From an uncultured Oscillospiraceae bacterium (GTDB lineage Bacteria; Bacillota; Clostridia; Oscillospirales; Ruminococcaceae): a stretch of DNA of 5,089 nucleotides. Location: assembly GCA_934408835.1 (NCBI GenBank), contig CAKRVU010000109.1, positions 1 to 5,089 on the forward strand, written 5' to 3'. Of the stretch, positions 1 through 5,089 are shown in pieces; the stretch's first letter is position 1; every line of letters begins with the position of its first letter. Under the pieces are notes generated by a model, which did no database searches, was not told the origin of the DNA, and saw nothing but the letters and a program-made list of their open reading frames with translations. The position numbers and the translations under genes are program-made.

Positions 1-186
1 GTGTTTCGACAGAGGTAGTTTGCTATGATAAGAAACGGTGCAAAAAAAGGTATCGTGTTCGCCCAAAAAGCCGAGACTGGTGAGGCAGGCAAGTGGACTT
101 GTTTGTTTGGAAGGTTGAAATTGTGATATTTTTTGAAAAAATTGGAGGGTTAAGCGAAAAAATCACAAAATATGCACAATATTTAC
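1..186. other. AT-rich upstream region, no supported gene
   Basis: I see no gene here that I can defend. The frame from base 3 is open from the left edge to a TGA at 81-83 and reads as 26 mostly basic residues (ending KSRDW). It could be the tail of an upstream gene, but it is too short to judge. A minus-strand frame is also open from about 149 to the left edge, but has no ATG and no ribosome site. A TGCTATGAT string at 21-29 resembles an extended -10 box, but no -35 box can be seen. A perfect A/T palindrome (ATTTTTT, G, AAAAAAT) lies at 128-142, and the DNA just upstream of the glgB promoter (about 155-186) is AT-rich, as in UP elements or intrinsically bent DNA. Confidence 0.4.
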
Positions 187-215
187 TTGCAATCAGAATT
201 GCTTTTTGTTATAAT
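187..215 (+). promoter_or_regulatory. Main glg operon promoter (SigA type, extended -10)
   Basis: The -35 box is TTGCAA (187-192). After a 17-bp spacer comes a perfect -10 TATAAT (210-215), preceded by the extended -10 dinucleotide TG at 207-208. Transcription would start near 222, giving a leader of about 80 nt before the glgB ATG at 303. A short inverted repeat, GCAAT (189-193) and ATTGC (198-202), overlaps the -35 box and spacer, where a repressor could bind, but its arms are only 5 bp. No clear catabolite-response (cre) site was seen. The promoter position also rules out a glgB start upstream of it. Confidence 0.72.
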
Positions 216-226
216 GAGACTATAAT
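199..226 (+). promoter_or_regulatory. Possible second, overlapping promoter
   Basis: A second perfect TATAAT stands at 221-226, 11 bp after the first. TTGCTT (199-204) could serve as its -35 box with a 16-bp spacer, and the start would then be near 233. The two -10 boxes sit about one helical turn apart. It may be a real alternative start or simply a chance match in AT-rich DNA. Confidence 0.35.
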
Positions 227-238
227 GGAAAACAGTGG

Positions 239-260
239 CAGATTCTTTCGCTGGAATCTG
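239..260 (+). promoter_or_regulatory. 5' leader hairpin of glgB mRNA
   Basis: CAGATTC (239-245) is perfectly complementary to GAATCTG (254-260), a 7-bp stem that a T-G wobble can extend by one pair, leaving a 6-nt loop. It lies near the predicted 5' end of the transcript, where such stems can protect mRNA from decay. No T-run follows it, so it is not an intrinsic terminator. The role is inferred; only the complementarity is visible. Confidence 0.4.
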
Positions 261-265
261 ACGGG

Positions 266-302
266 AAAGGAGCGGCGCACAGGGTTTGGCGCCAAATCAG
301 AT
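266..302 (+). promoter_or_regulatory. glgB ribosome site with intervening hairpin
   Basis: The only strong Shine-Dalgarno upstream of the glgB ATG is AAAGGAG at 266-272, 30 nt before the start and normally too far. Between them, GGCGC (274-278) can pair with GCGCC (289-293) around a 10-nt loop. If this stem forms, only about 10 nt remain between the Shine-Dalgarno and ATG 303, a workable spacing. No in-frame ATG, GTG or TTG lies at a normal distance behind AAAGGAG. The spacing and pairing are seen; translation through a folded spacer is inferred. Confidence 0.45.
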
Positions 303-2264
303 ATGGAACAGAAAATATTTACGCCGGAGGAACTGGCCCAATTGACGGAATTTTTTGAAGGGCGCAGTACCAAGGCTTATGAATTTTTCGGAGCGCACCG
401 CGTTTATCAGAACAATGTCAAGGGAGTCTTGTTTCGGGTATGGTGCCCGACGGCGCGTGCTGTTTCGGTTGTTGGCGATTTTAACGGCTGGCAGCATGGC
501 GTAAGTCCGATGGCGAAGGTGCATGCCGGCGGGATTTGGGAGGCGTTTTTGCCCGGCTTTGAGAACTATGACCTTTATAAATTCAGCATCGAGACAATGC
601 ATGGCGATATCCGACTGAAATCAGACCCATACGCATTTCACTATGAAACCCGCCCCAATACCTCCAGTCGTTTTTATGAACTGGACGGCTTTGAATGGAA
701 GGATGAAGCGTATCGGAATTCACAAAAAAATAAGAATCCGGTACGCAGTCCAATGAATATCTATGAAGTGCATGTTGGGTCTTGGCGTACTTACCCAGAT
801 GGACAGCCTTATGATTATCTGAAGTTTTCCGATGAGCTCATCCCGTACCTGAAGGAGATGGGATACACTCACGTAGAGCTTATGCCGCTCACAGAGTATC
901 CTTACGATGGATCTTGGGGCTATCAGGTCACCGGTTATTTTGCGCCGACCTCTCGTTATGGCACGCCTCACGATTTTATGGAGATGGTGCAGCGTTTCCA
1001 TCAGGCGGATATCGGAGTCATTCTCGATTGGGTTCCGGCTCATTTTCCGAAGGACGCCAGCGGTCTTTATGAATTTGACGGAAGCTGCTGCTATGAACAT
1101 TCCGACCCTCGGAAGGGCGAGCATCATTCGTGGGGAACCCGCGTATTTGACTATGGTCGCAACGAGGTGGTTTCCTTCTTGATGTCCAGCGCTGCGTATT
1201 GGGCAGATCTTTACCATATTGACGGATTGCGGGTGGACGCGGTTGCTTCTATGTTATATCTTGACTATGATCGTCCGGACGGGCAGTGGGTTGCCAATCA
1301 GTACGGCGGCAACGAGAACTTAGACGCAGTCGCCTTTTTAAGAAAACTCAATGAGAGCATTGTCAAGAAGCATCCGCAAATTCTGATGATCGCCGAGGAG
1401 TCTACAGCTTGGCCGATGGTTACTAGACCGCCGGAGGATGGAGGTCTTGGGTTCCACTTCAAATGGAATATGGGATGGATGAACGATATGATTCAGTATG
1501 TCACGCTTGACCCATTCTTCCGTTCTAACAATCACAATAAAGTGACCTTTTCCTTTTTCTACGCCTTTTCGGAAAACTTTATCCTGCCTATTTCTCATGA
1601 TGAAGTGGTGCACGGCAAGGGAACGCTGATCAACAAAATGCCGGGCGAGTATGATCAGAAATTTGCTGGAGTTCGCGGCTTTTTGGGCTATATGATCGCG
1701 CATCCGGGAAAGAAGCTTCTGTTTATGGGGCAGGAATTCGGTCAGTTTGCCGAATGGAACTACGAAAAAGAACTGGATTGGCTTTTGCTCGACTATGAAA
1801 AACATCGCCAGTTGCAGCATTATGTCAAAGCGCTAAACCACCTTTACCTTTCTTACCCGGCCTTTTGGGAAAATGATGATTCTTGGGACGGGTTCCAGTG
1901 GATTGTCAGCGATGACCATATGCAAAACATCCTGGTCTTTCGCCGCATTGATATGAAAGGGAAGGAACTGATTGTAATTTGCAGTTTTTGTCCGGTGGCT
2001 TATGAAAATTACCGGTTTGGGGTTCCTTATTATACCAGTTATACCGAAATTTTTAATTCCGATCTCCCGGAATATGGCGGTACTGGTGTCTCCAATCCGG
2101 AGCCTATCAAGGCGCAGCCGTTGGAAAGCCACGAATATCCGCAATCCATTTCGGTAACCATTCCGCCGCTCGGCGTGGTATTTTTGGAGCCGAAATCACG
2201 GGTACGGAAGACGCCTCCAACGCCGCAGAAGAAAGCGGGGAAACGGTCGGGGAAATCCGGATGA
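303..2264 (+). CDS. glgB: 1,4-alpha-glucan branching enzyme GlgB
   Basis: This enzyme (GH13, EC 2.4.1.18) cuts alpha-1,4-glucan chains and re-attaches the pieces as alpha-1,6 branches during cytoplasmic glycogen synthesis. The product is 653 aa. An N-terminal CBM48 domain spans about residues 35-120 (GDFNGW at 58-63), the GH13 barrel about 150-530, and an all-beta C-terminal domain about 540-630. The four GH13 regions are visible: DWVPAH (242-247), GLRVDAVAS (308-316, nucleophile D312), IAEEST (363-368, acid/base E365) and SHDEVV (431-436, D433). The spacings of 53 and 121 residues match E. coli D405, E458 and D526. It lacks the extra N-terminal domain of the 728-aa E. coli enzyme. Residues 631-653 form a basic tail (9 of 23 are K or R). 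The frame is open back to a GTG at 93, but that and the ATG at 225 lie before or within the promoter, so ATG 303 was chosen. TTG 342, behind GGAGG (326-330), is an alternative start giving 640 aa. Confidence 0.96.
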   Translation: MEQKIFTPEELAQLTEFFEGRSTKAYEFFGAHRVYQNNVKGVLFRVWCPTARAVSVVGDFNGWQHGVSPMAKVHAGGIWEAFLPGFENYDLYKFSIETMHGDIRLKSDPYAFHYETRPNTSSRFYELDGFEWKDEAYRNSQKNKNPVRSPMNIYEVHVGSWRTYPDGQPYDYLKFSDELIPYLKEMGYTHVELMPLTEYPYDGSWGYQVTGYFAPTSRYGTPHDFMEMVQRFHQADIGVILDWVPAHFPKDASGLYEFDGSCCYEHSDPRKGEHHSWGTRVFDYGRNEVVSFLMSSAAYWADLYHIDGLRVDAVASMLYLDYDRPDGQWVANQYGGNENLDAVAFLRKLNESIVKKHPQILMIAEESTAWPMVTRPPEDGGLGFHFKWNMGWMNDMIQYVTLDPFFRSNNHNKVTFSFFYAFSENFILPISHDEVVHGKGTLINKMPGEYDQKFAGVRGFLGYMIAHPGKKLLFMGQEFGQFAEWNYEKELDWLLLDYEKHRQLQHYVKALNHLYLSYPAFWENDDSWDGFQWIVSDDHMQNILVFRRIDMKGKELIVICSFCPVAYENYRFGVPYYTSYTEIFNSDLPEYGGTGVSNPEPIKAQPLESHEYPQSISVTIPPLGVVFLEPKSRVRKTPPTPQKKAGKRSGKSG

Positions 2265-2379
2265 GTGTGCCGGCAAGCCGTAAAAAAGGCGGCTTTTCAA
2301 ACGGACGCACAGCAGAAAAAAGAAATAAACTTTCGGTTTCCGATCTTGTAAAACGAGCGTCGGAAAGAAGGAGGAGCAT
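2265..2379 (+). other. glgB-glgC intergenic region
   Basis: This 115-bp gap is much longer than the other gaps in the operon. It holds a weak stem (AAGCCG 2275-2280 with CGGCTT 2290-2295, followed by only a few T residues) and a stronger hairpin ending next to the glgC ribosome site. I see no convincing -35/-10 pair. The weak stem is too short, and its T-run too poor, to call a terminator. It may mildly attenuate readthrough or mark a processing site. Confidence 0.45.
2337..2366 (+). promoter_or_regulatory. Hairpin abutting the glgC Shine-Dalgarno
   Basis: TTTCCGAT (2337-2344) pairs with GTCGGAAA (2359-2366), seven Watson-Crick pairs plus one wobble. The stem continues past a single bulged C (2358) with CTTGT (2345-2349) against ACGAG (2353-2357), closing on an AAA loop. 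That makes 13 pairs, two of them wobbles. The stem ends one base before the Shine-Dalgarno AAGGAGG (2368-2374). It could keep the ribosome site exposed, act as an mRNA-stability stem for the downstream genes, or be a protein or RNA binding target. The pairing is seen; a regulatory role is inferred. Confidence 0.5.
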
Positions 2380-3582
2380 ATGTTTGCAAAAAAAGAATGT
2401 GTTGCCATGCTGTTGGCAGGCGGTCAGGGAAGTCGTTTGCATGTGCTGACGCAAAAGATGGCAAAGCCTGCGGTTCCCTTTGGCGGGAAATACCGGATTA
2501 TTGACTTTCCACTTTCCAATTGTATCAATTCCGGTATTGATACAGTCGGTGTTTTAACACAGTATCAGCCGCTGGTTTTGAACGATTATATTGGAAACGG
2601 ACAGCCTTGGGATTTAGACCGGCTGTATGGCGGGGTGCATATTTTACCGCCTTATCAAAGCGTTAACGGCGCCAGCTGGTACGAGGGGACAGCCAACGCG
2701 ATTTACCAGAACATGCCGTTTATCGAGCGATATGATCCGGAATACGTCCTCATTTTATCCGGCGACCATATCTATAAAATGGATTATGCCAGAATGTTAG
2801 AGGAGCACGTACAGAAGAAGTCTGACTGCACCATTGCCGTGCTGGAGGTCGAATTGTCCGAGGCGAGCCGGTTTGGAATTATGAATACCGACGAAGAAGG
2901 AAACGTATACGAGTTTGAGGAAAAGCCCAAAAATCCGAAGAGCAATCTCGCATCGATGGGTATCTACATTTTCAATTGGAAGGTGCTCAAGCAGTATCTG
3001 ATTGCGGACGAACAGAACCCGGATTCCGCAAAGGATTTTGGCAAGAATATCATTCCGGCTATGCTTGCCGATCAATGCAAACTTTCCACCTATCGTTTTG
3101 AGGGGTACTGGAAGGATGTCGGAACGATTGACAGCTTGTGGGAAGCCAACATGGATTTGTTGAACGCAAAGATTCCTTTTGACCTTTACGACCCGAGCTG
3201 GAAAATTTATACTCGTAACCCTGTTGCGCCGCCACACTATATCTCTCGCTGCGCCAAGGTGGAAAATTCAATGATTGCCGAAGGTTGCGAAGTGGACGGT
3301 ATGGTCGATTTTTCGGTGCTCTTTTCCGGCGTTACGGTGGAAGAAGGCGCTGTGATTCGCGACTCGATCTTGATGCCGGGCGCTTGCGTCAAAAAAGGCG
3401 CGCAGGTGCATTATGCCATTGTTGGAGAACATACGGTGATTGGAGAACATACGGTAATCGGCGAACGGCCGGAAGCCTCTGAAAACGCGGAGGACTGGGG
3501 CGTTGCCGTAATCGGACCGAATCTTAATATTTCCGGTTCCAAGACGGTTCCGGCAAAAGCGATGATTGAACAGGATATGTAA
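2380..3582 (+). CDS. glgC: Glucose-1-phosphate adenylyltransferase, catalytic subunit GlgC
   Basis: This enzyme (EC 2.7.7.27) makes ADP-glucose and pyrophosphate from ATP and glucose-1-phosphate, the committed step of glycogen synthesis. The product is 400 aa. The nucleotidyltransferase domain (about 1-265) keeps all key motifs: GGQGSRL (14-20), [11 protein letters not shown] (29-39), SGDH (127-130, metal-binding D129), FEEKP (179-183, with K182 matching the glucose-1-phosphate lysine E. coli K195) and YWKDVGT (243-249, with D246 matching D276). K26 aligns with the E. coli activator-site lysine K39. The C-terminal left-handed beta-helix (about 285-385) has hexapeptide repeats. Start ATG 2380 follows AAGGAGG (2368-2374) by 5 nt. 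The stop codon overlaps the ribosome site of glgD, so translation of the two subunits may be coupled. In Gram-positive bacteria GlgC works with GlgD; activator dependence here cannot be read from sequence. Confidence 0.96.
   Translation: MFAKKECVAMLLAGGQGSRLHVLTQKMAKPAVPFGGKYRIIDFPLSNCINSGIDTVGVLTQYQPLVLNDYIGNGQPWDLDRLYGGVHILPPYQSVNGASWYEGTANAIYQNMPFIERYDPEYVLILSGDHIYKMDYARMLEEHVQKKSDCTIAVLEVELSEASRFGIMNTDEEGNVYEFEEKPKNPKSNLASMGIYIFNWKVLKQYLIADEQNPDSAKDFGKNIIPAMLADQCKLSTYRFEGYWKDVGTIDSLWEANMDLLNAKIPFDLYDPSWKIYTRNPVAPPHYISRCAKVENSMIAEGCEVDGMVDFSVLFSGVTVEEGAVIRDSILMPGACVKKGAQVHYAIVGEHTVIGEHTVIGERPEASENAEDWGVAVIGPNLNISGSKTVPAKAMIEQDM
3422..3457 (+). repeat. 18-bp tandem repeat inside glgC
   Basis: Two adjacent 18-bp units (3422-3439 and 3440-3457) differ at one base. 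They encode VIGEHT-type hexapeptides twice in a row (GEHTVI, residues 349-360), followed by a decayed GER copy. Hexapeptides form the sides of the left-handed beta-helix, so a protein-level repeat is expected here. The near-identity of the DNA suggests recent slippage duplication or conversion rather than old divergence. Confidence 0.8.
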
Positions 3583-3595
3583 GGAGAGATGTCTC

Positions 3596-4723
3596 ATGAA
3601 AAGCAATGAACGAAAGGTAATGGGGATCATTTTTGCCAATATGCATGATTCCACCATTCCAAGCCTGACGCAGGTGCGCACTATGGCGTCGGTGCCGTTT
3701 GGCGGTCGCTACCGTTTGATTGATTTTCCGCTTTCGAGCTTCGTCAATGCCGGCATAGTCGATGTTGGCGTAATCACCAAGGCCAATTATCAGTCGTTAA
3801 TGGATCATGTCGGCGCCGGTCGCGAGTGGGATTTGGCTCGAAAAAAGGGCGGCTTGCATATTATACCGCCTTATGGAAATAAGAACTTCGGAATTTATCA
3901 TGGCAAAATTGAGGCGTTGGGAGCGGCGCTGAGTTATTTGCATTCGGTTCCGGCGAAGACAGTCGTATTAAGTGACTGCGGTTTGATTGCCAATATTGAT
4001 TTGACGCGCCTGTTGGAGGCGCACAAAAAAGCGGATGCAGATATGACGATACTCTATCACACCGCATACCTGAGCAATGAAGAGGCTAAGGATTCAACCG
4101 TTGTCAGATTTGATTCGGAGAACCGTTTAAAAGAAGTGATATGTGAACCGGACATGTCGGGACAGCTTTCTTATTCAATGAATGTGATGGCGATCAACCG
4201 GGATTTTCTGATTCAGATGGTCACCGATTGTATCAGTCGTGGTGAGTATCATCTGGAGCGGGATTTCTTGCAGAAGAAGGCGGCCGATTATCGGATATTC
4301 GGATGCCCTTATCAGGGATTTGTACGGAAAATTTCTTCTATGCTTGGGTATTATCAGGCAAATATTGATCTGTTAAATCGGAAAGTTCGGCAGGAGCTGT
4401 TTGTCCGCGAGCGCCCAATTTACACCAAGGTGCGTGACGAAGCGCCTGTACGTTACGGCTTGTCCGCCTCTGCGCAAAACAGTTTTATTGCTGATGGCTG
4501 TATCATAGAAGGTGAAGTGGAAAATTCAATCATTTTCCGCGGTTGCCGGATCGCCAAAGGCGCCAGCGTTAAAAACTGCATTTTGATGCAAGACACCATT
4601 GTAGGTGAAAAATGTGAGCTGCAATATGCCATTACGGATAAAAAAGTGCGGATATCAGATTACCGTACGGTCATTGCGAATGCGACTTTTCCGGCGTATA
4701 TTCCCAAAAATACTACTGTTTAA
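3596..4723 (+). CDS. glgD: ADP-glucose pyrophosphorylase-like subunit GlgD (non-catalytic)
   Basis: This is the GlgC paralogue that, in Geobacillus stearothermophilus and Ruminococcus albus, joins GlgC and raises its activity without being catalytic itself. The product is 375 aa, with a nucleotidyltransferase fold (about 1-265) and a short beta-helix (about 285-365). Shared landmarks are VPFGGRYRLIDFPLS (33-47), YQANIDLLN (253-261) and IIPPYG (89-94). The active-site motifs are gone: GGQGSRL of GlgC is replaced by residues 15-21 (NMHDSTI), the activator/ATP lysines K26 and K29 by V27 and M30, SGDH by SDCG (126-129), the glucose-1-phosphate lysine by E184 and YWKDVGT by FVRKISS (242-248). Start ATG 3596 was chosen because AAGGAGA (3581-3587), overlapping the glgC stop, precedes it by 8 nt; the upstream in-frame ATG at 3566 lies inside glgC. 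It sits 13 bp after glgC and 15 bp before glgA. Confidence 0.94.
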   Translation: MKSNERKVMGIIFANMHDSTIPSLTQVRTMASVPFGGRYRLIDFPLSSFVNAGIVDVGVITKANYQSLMDHVGAGREWDLARKKGGLHIIPPYGNKNFGIYHGKIEALGAALSYLHSVPAKTVVLSDCGLIANIDLTRLLEAHKKADADMTILYHTAYLSNEEAKDSTVVRFDSENRLKEVICEPDMSGQLSYSMNVMAINRDFLIQMVTDCISRGEYHLERDFLQKKAADYRIFGCPYQGFVRKISSMLGYYQANIDLLNRKVRQELFVRERPIYTKVRDEAPVRYGLSASAQNSFIADGCIIEGEVENSIIFRGCRIAKGASVKNCILMQDTIVGEKCELQYAITDKKVRISDYRTVIANATFPAYIPKNTTV

Positions 4724-4738
4724 GGAAAGGAAACCATC

Positions 4739-5089
4739 ATGAAAATTCTTTTTGCAACCAGCGAGGCGCGCCCCTTCGCAGCCTCGGGCGGATTGGGAGA
4801 CGTAGCCGGTTCGCTGCCCAAAGCAATTCGTTCTAAGGGAGTTGCCTGTCGGGTTGTTATGCCGCTGTATGACGACATTCCCGATGACTGGCGGAATCAA
4901 ATGACATACCTTTGCAATTTCTCGGTGCCTGTTGGCTGGAGGAAACAGTATTGCGGGTTGTTTGAGTACAATCACAACGGCGTTATTTTCTACTTTTTGG
5001 ATAATGAGTATTATTTTAAACGTTGTGGATTGTATGGCTTTTATGACGACGCGGAACGATTTGCCTTTTTTTCCCGCGCGGTGTTGGAA
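4739..5089 (+). CDS. glgA: Glycogen synthase GlgA, N-terminal part (cut by window edge)
   Basis: This is a GT5 glycosyltransferase (ADP-glucose dependent, EC 2.4.1.21) that extends alpha-1,4-glucan with the ADP-glucose made by GlgC/GlgD. Only 117 codons are present and the frame is still open at the right edge; family members are usually about 480 aa. The opening MKILFATSEARPFA leads into SGGLGDVAGSLPKA (16-29), the GT5 N-terminal signature, and VVMPLYDDI (39-47) is the next conserved strand. The ADP-glucose-binding lysine of the KTGGL motif (E. coli K15) is replaced by A15 here, a variant I believe occurs in clostridial GlgA but could not check. ATG 4739 follows AAAGG (4726-4730) by 8 nt. 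The C-terminal nucleotide-binding half lies outside the window. Confidence 0.93.
   Translation, partial: MKILFATSEARPFAASGGLGDVAGSLPKAIRSKGVACRVVMPLYDDIPDDWRNQMTYLCNFSVPVGWRKQYCGLFEYNHNGVIFYFLDNEYYFKRCGLYGFYDDAERFAFFSRAVLE

Noticed and set aside
128..142. A/T palindrome (ATTTTTT, G, AAAAAAT) as a terminator of an upstream gene
   Set aside because: It has no GC-containing stem and only a one-base centre, so it cannot form a proper terminator hairpin; it is better seen as bent or AT-rich DNA.
1..149. Minus-strand open frame running off the left edge
   Set aside because: It has a hydrophobic reading but no ATG, no ribosome site and no recognisable similarity; short AT-rich DNA often stays open by chance.
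36..186. Riboswitch or T-box in the upstream region
   Set aside because: I could not match any conserved core of a known class, and the best promoter lies downstream of it, so it would not be part of the glgB leader.
93..302. N-terminal extension of GlgB from GTG 93 (70 extra residues)
   Set aside because: The stretch contains the promoter (187-215) and a second TATAAT overlapping ATG 225. It shows no resemblance to the extra N-terminal domain of longer branching enzymes, and GTG 93 has no ribosome site.
720..1217. Long minus-strand frame of 165 codons inside glgB
   Set aside because: It is antisense to the conserved GH13 barrel, whose codon pattern explains the lack of stops. Other antisense frames at 1338-1820, 2797-3237, 3268-3681 and 4655-4975 were rejected for the same reason.
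2261..2449. 62-codon frame whose ATG overlaps the glgB stop codon (ATGA)
   Set aside because: It runs 70 bp into glgC in another frame, has no good ribosome site, and its composition is that of a shifted reading of the intergenic hairpins and glgC.
2107..2454. 115-codon minus-strand frame spanning the glgB-glgC gap
   Set aside because: Most of it lies antisense to glgB and glgC, it shows no recognisable motif, and the gap is explained by the hairpins and ribosome site on the + strand.
1..5089. CRISPR array, insertion sequence, tRNA/rRNA or attachment site
   Set aside because: I noticed no regularly spaced repeats, transposase-like frames, terminal inverted repeats or tRNA-like folds; the window is almost filled by four glycogen genes.

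Overview
The window holds the front part of a bacterial glycogen-synthesis operon on the + strand, in the order glgB, glgC, glgD, glgA, with glgA cut by the right edge. The separate GlgC and GlgD subunits, the BCDA order known from Gram-positive operons, strong AGGAGG-type ribosome sites and the protein sequences themselves point to a Firmicute, most likely a Clostridia member of the Ruminococcaceae/Oscillospiraceae kind. That placement is inferred from the look of the proteins, not from a search.

Layout. Bases 1 to about 186 are an AT-rich leader with no gene I can support. A good SigA-type promoter follows (TTGCAA, 17-bp spacer, extended -10 TATAAT at 210-215), and a second TATAAT lies 11 bp downstream. 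After a leader of about 80 nt with two short hairpins comes glgB (branching enzyme, 303-2264). A 115-bp gap with two inverted repeats, one ending next to the Shine-Dalgarno, leads to glgC (catalytic ADP-glucose pyrophosphorylase subunit, 2380-3582). Then come glgD (non-catalytic paralogue, 3596-4723) after 13 bp and glgA (glycogen synthase, from 4739) after 15 bp. The tight spacing and the lack of a convincing internal promoter or terminator suggest one polycistronic mRNA.

How the genes work together. GlgC, presumably assisted by GlgD, makes ADP-glucose from glucose-1-phosphate and ATP. GlgA transfers the glucose to the growing alpha-1,4-glucan. GlgB cuts and re-attaches chains as alpha-1,6 branches. 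A phosphorylase gene (glgP), common in such operons, would lie beyond the right edge if present.

The protein content is ordinary and I found no undescribed system. The points most worth a second look are in the RNA: a hairpin placed exactly between a strong Shine-Dalgarno and the glgB start codon, and a 13-bp hairpin abutting the glgC ribosome site. Also notable are the systematic loss of substrate and catalytic residues in GlgD, a basic C-terminal tail on GlgB, and a near-perfect 18-bp tandem repeat in glgC.
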